Program-made: the position numbers and the translations under genes
The notes under the pieces: model-generated
Told to the model about the DNA's origin: nothing
Seen by the model: the letters and a program-made list of their open reading frames with translations, nothing else
Database searches by the model: none
Part shown: positions 17,087 through 25,740 of the stretch, piece after piece
Position numbering within the stretch: the first letter of the stretch is position 1
Layout: each line of letters opens with the position of its first letter
Source of the DNA: Ideonella_A sakaiensis_A
GTDB lineage: Bacteria > Pseudomonadota > Gammaproteobacteria > Burkholderiales > Burkholderiaceae_C
Direction: 5' to 3'
Assembly (NCBI RefSeq): GCF_048320135.1
Contig: NZ_CP182947.1
Location: 4,588,001 to 4,652,000 of the forward strand
Length of the DNA stretch: 64,000 bases

Positions 17087-19447
17087 TCAGAGCTTCATTT
17101 CGAGCCGCAGCGTCCACTGTGTGCGGGTCGTGCTGCGGTTTTCGCTGCTGTCGCGCAGGCTGCCGGTATCGACGCTGCTGACCGTCTGGTAATCGAGCGG
17201 CAGCAGGTCGCTGGCGCCGACCCGCAACGACAGGCCCGGGTTGAAGGCCCAGATCGCAAACGCCTCGAAGCTGCGTTTGGTGCTGGCGCTGCGTCGCTGC
17301 GTGTCGCTTTGCTGGACGACGTAGCTCGGCGTCCAGTTCAGGTTGCCACCGACGCTCAGCGGCATGCCGCGGAAGCGGTAGTCGGCACCGAGGTTGGCGG
17401 TTGCCGACGGTTGTTCCTCGAGCCGGTTGTCCGGGCCCGGTACGCCGTCGACGCGAGACTGGAACAGGCTCAGGTTGCTGCGCAATGCAACCGGCGGCAA
17501 ACCGGCGCGCAGTTCGTTCAGCCTCGCCTTGGCCTCGAGTTCGATGCCTTGTGTGACCGCATCGCCGATATTGCGCGGCTGCGAAACCCAGCGCGGCTGC
17601 TGTGCCCACGGCACCGTCTGCAGCGATGTCACATTGCGGATCAGGTCACTGATCCGTCGATGGAACAGATTGACGCTGACCAGGCCGCCAGCGCTCAGGT
17701 AGTGTTCGTAGGCGAGGTCGATGCCGGTCGCCAGTTCCGGCCGCAACTGCGGATTGCCGATGCTGTCGGGGCTGGTCGCCTCGTTGCCGCCGGGCGCCGG
17801 ATAACGCGTCGACAGCGAGGGTCGCGCGATCAGGTTGCGCAGCGTCGGCGACTTGTAGCTGCGGGTCAGCGCGACACGGATCTGGTCGCGGCTTTTTTCA
17901 TTCGGTTTCCAGACCGCCTGCAGCAGCGGCGTCCAGACCGCGCTGCGCTGGCTGACCGGATCGGCCGCGCCGTCGCTGCGGGTCGCGATCTGTTCCCAGC
18001 GCAGCCCGGCATACGCCGACCACTGCTTGCTCGGATTCCACTCGTCCTGGATATACAGCGCCAGCCGCTGCGACGAGGCGTCGAGCTCGTTGTTGAAACC
18101 GGTCAGCAGCGCGACGCCGTTCTGCACGCTGCTGCGGCGCTCGCTGCGCCGGATCAGTTCGACGTCCCAGCCGGTGACCAGGCTGTGCTCGCTGGCCAAT
18201 TCGTGCGACAACTTGCCGAGCGAGCTGAGCGAGCGTTCGCGGGTCGATGAATCCTCGTCGAGCCGGCGCCGCGCGACACCTGCGGCGTCGAATTCCTGCC
18301 GCCGGCTGCCCGAATCGCTGTCGAAGCCTCCGCCGCCGAGACGCAGGTCGAGCCGCGAGGATGCCGCCAGGCGTTTCTGCCATTGCGCATTCAGACGCAT
18401 CACCTGCAGCCGGTTATCGGAATCGATTTCGGCATCGCTGTACGGGGCGGCCGTGCTGCCAATGGGCTGCTCGAGGTGGCGGCGGCCCGTGCCGTCGCTG
18501 CGCGCCAGCAGCAAAAACGGTTGCAGGCTGAGGCTGTCGCCGTCGCCAAGCCGCCACTGCAGCCGGCTGCTCAGGTTGATGCCGAGCCGGTGGTCGCGGT
18601 CGACGCCGGTTTCATGCTGCTCGAGCGTGGTGGCGCCGCTGTCGATGCGCGAGATCGTCGTCCGGTTGTCGATCGGATCGGCGCGGTTGCGCCGGAAGAC
18701 CGATACCGACAGGTTGTAGGCATTGCCCGCGCCTTCGCCGAGCTTGTCGTTGCGCGTCCACGAGATGCCCGGCGAGGCATATCCGGCTTCGACAGTGGTG
18801 CCGAAACGCAGATCGTTGAGCCGCTTCTGCAGCGCCTCGCGCAACACGATGTTGATCGTTCCGGCGACCGCCCGGGCGCCATATTCGGCGGTCGGCGCGC
18901 GCAGGATCTCGATCCGTTCGACCTGTTCGGGCGTCAGCGATTCGAGCGAAAAACCGGCGGGAATCGGCTCGCCGTTGATCAGCATCTGCGTATAGCCGCC
19001 GCCGAGCCCGCGCATTCGCGGACCGCCGCGCCGCCCCGGCGCGCCGCCGGTGGTCACCCCCGGCAGGCGTTTCAGCACATCGCTGACACTGCTGTCACCG
19101 AATCGCTCGATTTCCTCGCGTCCGACGATGATCTTCGCGGCGGTCGATTCGCGGCGCTCGCGGGTATCGGCGTCGCCGGCGGTGCTGCCGGAGATCTGCA
19201 CCCGCTGCAATGCCGCGGGCGCGGCGGCACCGCTGGCCGGCGCCTTCGGCGGCGGTGTCTCTGCGACGGGTGCAGAGGCCGGGGTCGCCGGAGCGGCAGC
19301 GGCGGCGCCCGCATCCTGGCCCTGCGCCTGGGCAGCAGAAACCAGGCAATACAGCGCCGCTGCGGCCAGCGGTGCGCGCCGCAGCAGGTCACGCTCGAGG
19401 CGACGGCAAGCCGCGGATGAAGACGAACAACGGGACAACAGGCGCAT
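17087..19447 (-). CDS. TonB-dependent outer-membrane receptor
   Basis: 786 residues from the ATG at 19447. An N-terminal signal region (about residues 20-42) is followed by an Ala/Pro-rich linker, and a TonB-box-like stretch (LQRVQISGS) precedes the plug. The plug (about 105-215) has the usual sequence GDSSVSDVLKRLPGVTT, RMRGLGGGYTQMLINGEPIP, and VERIEILRAPTAEYGARAVAGTINIVL. The remaining approximately 560 residues form a 22-stranded barrel that ends in LRLEMKL. Such receptors import iron chelates, cobalamin, sugars or peptides using the TonB/ExbBD system. No adjacent transport or regulatory gene indicates the ligand. It is convergent with the ABC exporter and divergent from the cyclic-nucleotide-binding gene. 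Confidence 0.9.
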   Translation of the reverse strand: MRLLSRCSSSSAACRRLERDLLRRAPLAAAALYCLVSAAQAQGQDAGAAAAAPATPASAPVAETPPPKAPASGAAAPAALQRVQISGSTAGDADTRERRESTAAKIIVGREEIERFGDSSVSDVLKRLPGVTTGGAPGRRGGPRMRGLGGGYTQMLINGEPIPAGFSLESLTPEQVERIEILRAPTAEYGARAVAGTINIVLREALQKRLNDLRFGTTVEAGYASPGISWTRNDKLGEGAGNAYNLSVSVFRRNRADPIDNRTTISRIDSGATTLEQHETGVDRDHRLGINLSSRLQWRLGDGDSLSLQPFLLLARSDGTGRRHLEQPIGSTAAPYSDAEIDSDNRLQVMRLNAQWQKRLAASSRLDLRLGGGGFDSDSGSRRQEFDAAGVARRRLDEDSSTRERSLSSLGKLSHELASEHSLVTGWDVELIRRSERRSSVQNGVALLTGFNNELDASSQRLALYIQDEWNPSKQWSAYAGLRWEQIATRSDGAADPVSQRSAVWTPLLQAVWKPNEKSRDQIRVALTRSYKSPTLRNLIARPSLSTRYPAPGGNEATSPDSIGNPQLRPELATGIDLAYEHYLSAGGLVSVNLFHRRISDLIRNVTSLQTVPWAQQPRWVSQPRNIGDAVTQGIELEAKARLNELRAGLPPVALRSNLSLFQSRVDGVPGPDNRLEEQPSATANLGADYRFRGMPLSVGGNLNWTPSYVVQQSDTQRRSASTKRSFEAFAIWAFNPGLSLRVGASDLLPLDYQTVSSVDTGSLRDSSENRSTTRTQWTLRLEMKL

Positions 19448-19594
19448 GGTCTGCGGGGCGGCGGGGCTCGAGGGGGGCGCGATTCAGGACCGAATGGCGC
19501 GTGATGGGGTGTATTCTCCTGCAGCACAGCCGCAGCAGCCGCTTGGCTCGACTGCCGCTTTGGGCCGGACCCTCGTTTCTTGTCAGGTGACCCG

Positions 19595-20203
19595 ATGCAA
19601 CCGCCATCCCATGATGCAAACGATGCGCGCAGTGCCGACGACCCGCAGGCCGGGCGCGGTGCAAGACCGCTGACGAGCAGCCCGGCGCTGGCCGAGCTGG
19701 CGACCGAACTGCTGGTGACGTCGGCGGCGATCGGCGAGCTGAGCGCCGACGAAGCCGCCTGTGTCGTCGGCTACATGGGGCTGGTTGGCTATCCGGCCGG
19801 TGCCACGGTGCTGCGCGAGGGTGACGCCGGCAATACCAGCTATCTGCTGCTGATCCTCAGCGGCGAGGTAACGGTCGAGACAGCCGATCCGGTCACCGCG
19901 ACGCAGGTGCCGATTTCGGTGCTCGGCCCGGGCAATGTGATCGGCGAGATGGGCTTGATCGACGGCTCGCCGCGCTCGGCCAGCTGCATTGCGGCAACGC
20001 CGCTGCAGGCAGCCGGCCTGACCCGCAAGGCGCTGCAGCGCCTGATCGACGAGCAGCCGAAAGTGGCTGCGCGGCTGATGGTCGGCCTCTGCAAGCGGCT
20101 CGCCGACCGGCTGCGCGGTCTCGGCGAACAACTGCAGATCTATTCACGGCTGAACACCACGCTGCAGCAGCAACTCGACCGGCTTGCACCACGCAGCCGT
20201 TGA
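19595..20203 (+). CDS. Cyclic-nucleotide-binding domain protein without a DNA-binding domain
   Basis: 202 residues from the ATG at 19595, which has AGGTGA four bases upstream. A disordered N terminus (about 30 residues) leads to one cNMP-binding barrel (about 45-165). Its phosphate-binding cassette, IGEMGLIDGSPRSAS, keeps the Glu and Arg that contact the ribose and phosphate. The C-terminal helix (KLLVGL-like region, then RLADRLRGLGEQLQIYSRLN) is a coiled segment; there is no helix-turn-helix, so it is not a Crp-type transcription factor. It is followed on the same strand by a ParA-type ATPase after 112 bases. It may be a cAMP or c-di-GMP sensor acting through protein contacts, but the ligand is not proven. 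Confidence 0.8.
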   Translation: MQPPSHDANDARSADDPQAGRGARPLTSSPALAELATELLVTSAAIGELSADEAACVVGYMGLVGYPAGATVLREGDAGNTSYLLLILSGEVTVETADPVTATQVPISVLGPGNVIGEMGLIDGSPRSASCIAATPLQAAGLTRKALQRLIDEQPKVAARLMVGLCKRLADRLRGLGEQLQIYSRLNTTLQQQLDRLAPRSR

Positions 20204-20315
20204 TCGACGACCAATGTGGCAGGGCACAATTGCGGCCCGGCACACACGGTGAGCGTCACGCTGGGCAGGGGCCCGGCAGCGGCGGCATCGATCCATCAAC
20301 GAAGCAGGAACGCGC

Positions 20316-21086
20316 ATGCGGCATGTCGTTTTCAATCAGAAGGGCGGCGTTGGCAAATCGACGATCACCTGCAACCTTGCAGCCGTCAGCGCCTACCAGG
20401 GCCACCGCACGCTGGTCGTCGATCTTGATCCGCAGGCCAATTCGACCCGCTACCTGCTCGGGTCGGCGGCCGATGAGCCGCTCGTCAACATGGCCGAGCT
20501 GTTCGAGCAGACGCTGAAATTCCTGGCCCGGCCGAAGGCAACAGGCGAATTCATCTACGAAACGCCGTTCGAGGGCTTGCACCTGATGCCGGCCTCATCG
20601 GAACTCGAGGAATTGCAGAGCAAGCTCGAATCGCGGCACAAGATCTACAAGCTGCGCGAGGCGCTCGACGAGATTGCCGGCAACTACGACCGCATCTACA
20701 TCGATACGCCGCCAGCGCTGAACTTTTTCACCCGCTCGGCACTGATCGCGGCGCGCGGCTGCCTGATCCCGTTCGACTGCGATGATTTCTCGCGCCGCGC
20801 GCTGTATGCGCTGCTGGAAAACGTCAACGAGATCCGTGCCGACCACAATCCGAAGCTGAAGGTCGAGGGCATCGTCGTCAACCAGTTCCAGCCGCGCGCG
20901 AACCTGCCGCAGCGCGTCGTGCAGGAACTGATCGACGAGGGCCTGCCGGTGCTGCAGCCCTATCTGAGCGCGTCGGTGCGGATCCGCGAATCGCACGAAC
21001 AGGCGATGCCGATGATCTACCTCGATCCGCGCCACAAGCTGACGCAGGAACTGATCGCGCTGCACGACGCGCTGCCGACGAAATGA
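20316..21086 (+). CDS. ParA/MinD-type ATPase (orphan)
   Basis: 256 residues from the ATG at 20316, with AGGAA upstream. The deviant Walker A KGGVGKST is at residues 9-16, Walker A' VVDLDPQANST follows, and Walker B-like IYIDTPPALNFF is intact. This is a ParA-superfamily ATPase that probably dimerises on ATP and binds DNA or membrane nonspecifically. No parB, parS-like repeat or replication gene is nearby, so a chromosome or plasmid partition role is not supported; positioning of a protein cluster is an alternative. Its stop overlaps the start of the lipid kinase gene (ATGA), which points to coupled production. Confidence 0.88.
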   Translation: MRHVVFNQKGGVGKSTITCNLAAVSAYQGHRTLVVDLDPQANSTRYLLGSAADEPLVNMAELFEQTLKFLARPKATGEFIYETPFEGLHLMPASSELEELQSKLESRHKIYKLREALDEIAGNYDRIYIDTPPALNFFTRSALIAARGCLIPFDCDDFSRRALYALLENVNEIRADHNPKLKVEGIVVNQFQPRANLPQRVVQELIDEGLPVLQPYLSASVRIRESHEQAMPMIYLDPRHKLTQELIALHDALPTK

Positions 21087-22060
21087 ATCCGCCGCCGGCC
21101 GCCGGGCCGCTGTTCATCGTGATGAACGAGGGCTCGGGTCGGACCGATCCGGGCGAGCGTCGCGAGGTCATTGCCGCGGTGACCGCCCGTCACGGCCGCC
21201 AATACCAGTTGATGAGTTTCGATCGGCGCAAGCCGATCGCCGGCGTCGCCGCCGAAGCGGTGCGGCAGGCCTCGGCGTGTGACGGTGTCGTCGTCGCCGC
21301 CGGAGGAGACGGCACGATCAATGCGGTGGTCCAGGCGGCAATCGGCAGCGGCTGCGGTTTCGGCGTGCTGCCGCAGGGAACCTTCAACTATTTCGCGCGC
21401 ACCCACGGCATTCCGGAAGATACCGAGGCGGCCCTCGAGCGCGTGCTCTCGGGGCGGCCGGAACCGGTGCAGGTCGGTCGCGTCAACGACAAGGTCTTCA
21501 TCGTCAATGTCAGCCTCGGGCTGTATCCGGAACTGCTCGAGGACCGCGAATCGTTCAAGCAGCGCTTCGGCCGGAGCCGGGTCGTCGCGATGTTCTCGGC
21601 GATGTTCAGCCTGCTGCGCGAGCACCGGCAGCTGAACCTGCAGGTCGACTGGCGTGAACCGGGCACCGACGACGACAAGGAGGGTGCGCCGCCGCAGCGC
21701 CTGCGGACACCGACGCTGTTCGTCGGCAACAACCGGCTGCAACTCGAGCAGATCGGCATCGACGAAGCGGAACAGCTGCAGCATGGCCGGCTGGTCGCGA
21801 TTGCGCCGCGCGATGTCGATACGCTGTCGATGTTCGGCCTCGCGCTGCGTGGCGCGATCGGCCAGCTCGGCGATGCCGAATCGGTGCGCAGGCTGGCCTT
21901 CCGGCGGCTGCGGGTCGAGCCGATCGGGCGCTTCGGCCGGCGCCGCTACAAGGTTGCGACCGATGGCGAAATCGCCTGGATGAAGCCGCCGTTCGATTTC
22001 AGCGTCCATCCGCAACGCCTGTGGCTGATCAAGGGCGAACCCGAGCCGTCCGCCCGATGA
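21083..22060 (+). CDS. Diacylglycerol/sphingosine kinase-family lipid kinase
   Basis: 325 residues. The catalytic domain begins with IVMNEGSG (the NxxSG motif). It is followed by VVVAAGGDGTIN, the GGDGT nucleotide-binding loop that defines the DAGK/YegS/LcbK fold, then PQGTFNYFART, the GTxNxFA motif that shapes the ATP and lipid site. The C-terminal beta-sandwich (about 150-310) includes the VGNNRLQLEQ segment. It should phosphorylate a membrane lipid such as diacylglycerol using ATP; the exact lipid cannot be read. Its start overlaps the ParA stop (ATGA), and its own stop overlaps the metallophosphoesterase start (ATGA). Confidence 0.88.
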   Translation: MNPPPAAGPLFIVMNEGSGRTDPGERREVIAAVTARHGRQYQLMSFDRRKPIAGVAAEAVRQASACDGVVVAAGGDGTINAVVQAAIGSGCGFGVLPQGTFNYFARTHGIPEDTEAALERVLSGRPEPVQVGRVNDKVFIVNVSLGLYPELLEDRESFKQRFGRSRVVAMFSAMFSLLREHRQLNLQVDWREPGTDDDKEGAPPQRLRTPTLFVGNNRLQLEQIGIDEAEQLQHGRLVAIAPRDVDTLSMFGLALRGAIGQLGDAESVRRLAFRRLRVEPIGRFGRRRYKVATDGEIAWMKPPFDFSVHPQRLWLIKGEPEPSAR

Positions 22061-22899
22061 GTCTGCTGCTGCAGGTTTCCGACACCCATTTCGGCACCGA
22101 ACGCCCCGAGGTCGTCAGCGCATTGCAACGCCTGGCCGGCCGGCTGCAGCCCGATGTGCTGGTCGTCTCCGGCGACATCACGCAGCGCGCCCGGCCGGCC
22201 CAGTTCGAGGCGGCGCGGCGGTTCTTCGACAGCCTGCGCATACCGAAGCTGCTGGCGATTCCCGGTAACCACGACATCTCGCTGTTCAACCCGTTTTCGC
22301 GCCTCTTCATGCCGTACCGGCGTTACAGCCGCTGCTTCGGCAACAACCTCGAACCAGAACTCGAGTTGCCCGATCTGCTGCTGATGATGCTGAATACGAC
22401 CCGTCGCTGGCGTCATGTCGATGGCCAGCTGTCCCCACGGCAGATCGACCGGGTCGCACGGCGGCTGCGCGCGGCGAAGCCGAGCCAGCTGCGGGTCGTC
22501 GTGACCCACCAGCCGATCGCGGTGTGCACGACGATCGACCGGCACAACCTGCTGCATGGCCATCGGCGGGCGATCGAGGTGTGGTCGGCGGCCGGCGCCG
22601 ATCTGCTGCTCGGTGGCCATATCCATCTGCCCTACATCCGGCCGCTGCACGAAAACCACCCGAGCTGGGTGGTGCAGGCCGGCACCGCGGTGTCAAGCCG
22701 GATCCGCCACGAGGCCGGCAATTCGATCAACCTGATCCGCACCGGCGATAGCGCGGCCGGACAGCATGTCGGCCCCGCCACGGCGCGCAAGGCCATCGTC
22801 GAGCGCTGGGATTTCAACGATGCGGTTGGCGAGTTCGTTGTTCATGAGCAACAATCTCTGGCTTGCGGCCCGGTGCGGCCGCCGAAACCCGACCGCTGA
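22057..22899 (+). CDS. Metallophosphoesterase
   Basis: 280 residues from the ATG at 22057, overlapping the lipid kinase stop by four bases. The calcineurin-like metal ligands are all present: SDTHFG (DxH), VVSGDITQ (GD), IPGNHD (GNHD), THQPI and GGHIHLP (GHxH). This places it in the phosphodiesterase/phosphatase group that includes UDP-2,3-diacylglucosamine hydrolases and CpdA-type cyclic-nucleotide phosphodiesterases; the spacing does not decide between them. It has no membrane segment. Because it is coupled to a lipid kinase and follows a cyclic-nucleotide-binding gene, either lipid or cyclic-nucleotide turnover is plausible. Confidence 0.88.
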   Translation: MSLLLQVSDTHFGTERPEVVSALQRLAGRLQPDVLVVSGDITQRARPAQFEAARRFFDSLRIPKLLAIPGNHDISLFNPFSRLFMPYRRYSRCFGNNLEPELELPDLLLMMLNTTRRWRHVDGQLSPRQIDRVARRLRAAKPSQLRVVVTHQPIAVCTTIDRHNLLHGHRRAIEVWSAAGADLLLGGHIHLPYIRPLHENHPSWVVQAGTAVSSRIRHEAGNSINLIRTGDSAAGQHVGPATARKAIVERWDFNDAVGEFVVHEQQSLACGPVRPPKPDR

Positions 22900-23007
22900 C
22901 CTGGATGGATTGCCGTTGCCGAACCGGCAATGCATGCAACGACGACAATGCGGGTCGCAAAAAATACAGCCGTTACAGTCCTGACCTTTTTTCGTTTGAC
23001 CGATCTC

Positions 23008-23559
23008 ATGCCTTTGTCCACTACCGACCTGCCGACCCGTACCGCATTTGCCGTCCGTCCCGCCTCGCTGCGGGACGCCAAACCGATTGCCGAAGCCCAT
23101 GTGGCTGCATGGCAGGCCTGCATCCGCGAGGCCGGCCCGATCGAGGCATTGCAGAGTTTTTCCGTCGAGCGCTGCCAGGCCTACTGGCGCGAGGCGATCG
23201 ACCTGTGCGAGCCGCAGGTGCTGGTCGTCACCGACAACGACAAGGTCATCGGCTTTGCCGGCTTCGACCGTTCGCGCGACAAGGGCACGCCGTCGACGAC
23301 CGGCGAGCTCTGGGCGCTGTATGTGCACCCGAATCACTGGAACCGCGGCGCCGGACTGGCGCTGTGGGATGCCGCCCGCGACGGGTTGCAGGAAGAGGGC
23401 TGCACCAAGGTCAGCATCTGGCTGCCGATGCGCTTCGAGCGGACGATGCGCTTCATCGAACTCGCCGGCTTCAAGCGTGAACCGGCATCGGCAAAGACCA
23501 TCGAGGTCGGTGGTGGTGCACGCATCGAGGAAATCCGCCTGCACCGCAGCGTGATGTGA
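23008..23559 (+). CDS. GNAT-family N-acetyltransferase
   Basis: 183 residues from the ATG at 23008. An in-frame ATG at 22930 would add 26 residues that do not fit the fold. The GNAT core begins with FAVRPASLRDAKPIAEAHVAAWQ. The acetyl-CoA site is LWALYVHPNHWNRGAGLALWDAARD, a motif A with the R/Q-x-x-G-x-G/A pattern. The central strand has VIGFAGFDRS, and KVSIWLPMRFERTMRFIELAGF closes the domain. The RimI/YkkB-like layout suggests transfer of an acetyl group to an amine of a small molecule or protein; the acceptor is unknown. It converges on the histidine phosphatase over a 7-bp GC hairpin. Confidence 0.85.
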   Translation: MPLSTTDLPTRTAFAVRPASLRDAKPIAEAHVAAWQACIREAGPIEALQSFSVERCQAYWREAIDLCEPQVLVVTDNDKVIGFAGFDRSRDKGTPSTTGELWALYVHPNHWNRGAGLALWDAARDGLQEEGCTKVSIWLPMRFERTMRFIELAGFKREPASAKTIEVGGGARIEEIRLHRSVM

Positions 23560-23566
23560 GGGCGCG

Positions 23567-23586
23567 GGCCGGCCGCTGCGCCGGCC
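23567..23586. terminator. Convergent GC hairpin
   Basis: Stem GGCCGGC / GCCGGCC with a 6-base loop between the GNAT and histidine phosphatase stops. No U-tract is visible. Confidence 0.4.
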
Positions 23587-23587
23587 A

Positions 23588-24205
23588 TCAACCGCCAGAA
23601 AGAATGCTGGCCGGTCCGGCAAGTGGCGGCTCATCGAGGTGGCCGACGTCATCGAGCAATGAGATCCGATGCGGCGCTTCGGCGTCGACGATGCTGACCG
23701 AGGTATTGCGCAGGCTGGCCGGCATCACCTGACCGTCGGCGAGTTGCGCATGGCGCTCGAGCATTGCCAGCACCATCAGGCCGTGGGTGACGACCGCCAG
23801 CGGTCCGCCACTGCGGCTGCGCCGCCGGCACAGATCGGCAAATGCCGCTGCCGCGCGGTTCAGGAACTGCTGCATCGATTCGCCCTCCGGTGGCGCCTCG
23901 ACCATCCGCAACGGATCGATCGGCAGGTCGGCATAGGCACGGCCACGCCACGCACCGAAATCGCGTTCGCGCAGCAGCACGCTGGTGGCGATCGGCAGGC
24001 CGGTTGCACGGGCCAGGTAGTCGGCAGTCTGGCGCGCGCGCGGCAGGTCGCTGCAGACGATGCCTGCCAGGTCACTGGCCGCCAGCCTGCAGCCCAGCGC
24101 CTTTGCCTGCGCATGGCCGCGTTCACTCAGTGGCGAGTCTTCCGGCTGGAGAGTGCGTGACACATTCAACGCAGTCTCTCCATGGCGTATCAACAACAGG
24201 CTCAT
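23588..24205 (-). CDS. Histidine phosphatase-family protein
   Basis: 205 residues. The phosphoglycerate-mutase-like signature LLIRHGETALN at residues 4-14 supplies the phosphorylated His. SDLPRARQTADYLA, ERDFGAWRG and the second catalytic His in VVTHGLM complete the active site. The compact length suits a broad-specificity phosphatase of the GpmB/CobC/PhoE type rather than a glycolytic mutase. The substrate cannot be told from sequence; no cobalamin genes are adjacent, which argues against a CobC role. It is transcribed away from the small conserved gene at 24408. Confidence 0.85.
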   Translation of the reverse strand: MSLLLIRHGETALNVSRTLQPEDSPLSERGHAQAKALGCRLAASDLAGIVCSDLPRARQTADYLARATGLPIATSVLLRERDFGAWRGRAYADLPIDPLRMVEAPPEGESMQQFLNRAAAAFADLCRRRSRSGGPLAVVTHGLMVLAMLERHAQLADGQVMPASLRNTSVSIVDAEAPHRISLLDDVGHLDEPPLAGPASILSGG

Positions 24206-24407
24206 GGTCGGTGCTTTCCGGTCGATAAACGTGTCAGAACGAGCGCCAGGGTGAAATTTGCCGCAAGTGTGTAAGTCATTGTCTTACCGGATGCGGGGCA
24301 TGACACCGACGCGACGTTTGGGCATGCATCCGATGCGTTGGAAGCAACGCAGGACTAATGTAGTAGCCAACAGAAGTCGATCTGTCACCCGAACCGGAGT
24401 CAGCGCC

Positions 24408-24635
24408 ATGAACACCGCACCGACGAACCTCGAACCGAAAGCCTGCTTCGAACTGCGCTTCCAGTCGCTGTTCAGCGAGGGGCGCGCCTTGTCGTTTCCT
24501 TGTGACGATGGCGGGCATGTTCCTCTGGACAGCCTGAGCGAACGGGCCCGAACCAACTACCTCTATGCACGCGCCGTGGTCGGCCGCGAATTCGCGGTCC
24601 CGGTTGTTCGTCCGGCCTGTGTCGAGTCGCACTGA
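24408..24635 (+). CDS. Small conserved betaproteobacterial hypothetical protein
   Basis: 75 residues from the ATG at 24408, supported by a GGAG site ten bases upstream; codons upstream in the frame are unlikely to be used. The sequence FELRFQSLFSEGRALSFPCD, followed by VPLDSLSERARTNYLYARAVVGREF, looks familiar from small uncharacterised proteins found across betaproteobacteria, although I could not search to confirm this. It is soluble, with mixed charge and no signal peptide. The function is unknown. The upstream 200 bases are relatively AT-rich and may carry its promoter. Confidence 0.65.
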   Translation: MNTAPTNLEPKACFELRFQSLFSEGRALSFPCDDGGHVPLDSLSERARTNYLYARAVVGREFAVPVVRPACVESH

Positions 24636-24791
24636 TTGATCTCGCCGGCCGGCACTCAGGCCGGCCTTGACCGGGCAGGGCCTGCTGCGCTCGTCGCAGT
24701 CACGCCCAGCCCGACACCGCGGTAGGCGGCCGCGATTGCTACCATCGGCTGCTGTCCCAGCATTTCCACTTCTCGCCGATCGGTCCCGCCC

Positions 24792-25706
24792 ATGGCTTCC
24801 AGCTTGCTTGCGCTGCTCGACGATGTCGCCACCATCCTCGACGATGTCGCCGTCCTGACCAAGGTCGCAGCGAAAAAGACCGCCGGCGTGCTTGGCGACG
24901 ACCTGGCGCTGAATGCGCAACAGGTCAGCGGAGTCTCGGCAAAACGCGAAATTCCGGTTGTCTGGGCGGTCTTCAAGGGATCGGCGCTGAACAAATTGAT
25001 CCTGGTGCCGGTGGCATTGGCGATCAGCGCATTTGCACCGTGGGCGGTGACGCCGCTGCTGATGGCCGGTGGCCTGTTCCTCTGCTTCGAGGGTTTCGAG
25101 AAAGTCGCCCACCGCTGGCTGCACCGGCGCGAGGACGATGAGGCGCATCATGCCGAACTGACCAAGGCCTTGGTCGATCCGAAGGTCGATCTGGTTGCGC
25201 TCGAGAAGGACAAGATCAAGGGCGCGATCCGCACCGATTTCATCCTGTCGGCCGAGATCATCGCGATCACGCTCGGCACCGTGCAGGATGCCGATACCGT
25301 GACGCGGCTGGCGGTGCTGGCGACGATTGCCGCGGTGATGACGATCGGGGTTTATGGGCTGGTCGCCGGCATCGTCAAGCTCGATGATTTCGGCCTCTAC
25401 CTGAGCCGCAAGCAAGGTGGCACCGCGGCACTCGGGCGAGGCATCGTCAGTTTTGCGCCGTATCTGATGAAGGGCCTGACGATTGCCGGCACCGCGGCGA
25501 TGTTCCTGGTCGGTGGCGGCATCCTGGTCCACGGCATCGCACCGCTGGCGCATCTGATCGAGGCGCAGGCCGAGGCGTTTGGCGGCGTGATGGCGATCGT
25601 CGTTTCCAGCCTGCTCAATGCGCTGGTCGGCATCATTGCCGGCGGACTGGCGGTGGCCCTGTTCAAGGGCTTCAGCGCGATGCGCGGCCGCTCGGCAACG
25701 GCATGA
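24792..25706 (+). CDS. DUF808 (YedI-like) membrane protein
   Basis: 304 residues. The DUF808 signature starts with SSLLALLDDVATILDDVAVLTK and continues into KKTAGVLGDDLALNAQQVSG. Several hydrophobic helices (about 60-100, 165-215, 230-255 and 265-295) mark it as an inner-membrane protein. A charged loop (WLHRREDDEAHHAEL) and the KDKIKGAIRTDFILSAEI segment are typical of the family. The biochemical role is unknown. The dusC gene follows 34 bases downstream on the same strand. Confidence 0.9.
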   Translation: MASSLLALLDDVATILDDVAVLTKVAAKKTAGVLGDDLALNAQQVSGVSAKREIPVVWAVFKGSALNKLILVPVALAISAFAPWAVTPLLMAGGLFLCFEGFEKVAHRWLHRREDDEAHHAELTKALVDPKVDLVALEKDKIKGAIRTDFILSAEIIAITLGTVQDADTVTRLAVLATIAAVMTIGVYGLVAGIVKLDDFGLYLSRKQGGTAALGRGIVSFAPYLMKGLTIAGTAAMFLVGGGILVHGIAPLAHLIEAQAEAFGGVMAIVVSSLLNALVGIIAGGLAVALFKGFSAMRGRSATA

Positions 25707-25740
25707 CCGTCCGCGGCATGCCATTGGCGAGGCGGTGCCG

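Noticed and set aside
14871..17609. In-frame extension of the GMC oxidoreductase by more than 900 codons
   Set aside because: The extension lies antisense to the ABC exporter and lacks homology. The ATG at 14870 has a good ribosome site and begins the FAD-binding motif.
20316..21086. A partition locus (parABS) on a plasmid or chromosome
   Set aside because: No parB gene, centromere-like repeats or replication gene was found nearby, so only an orphan ParA is supported.
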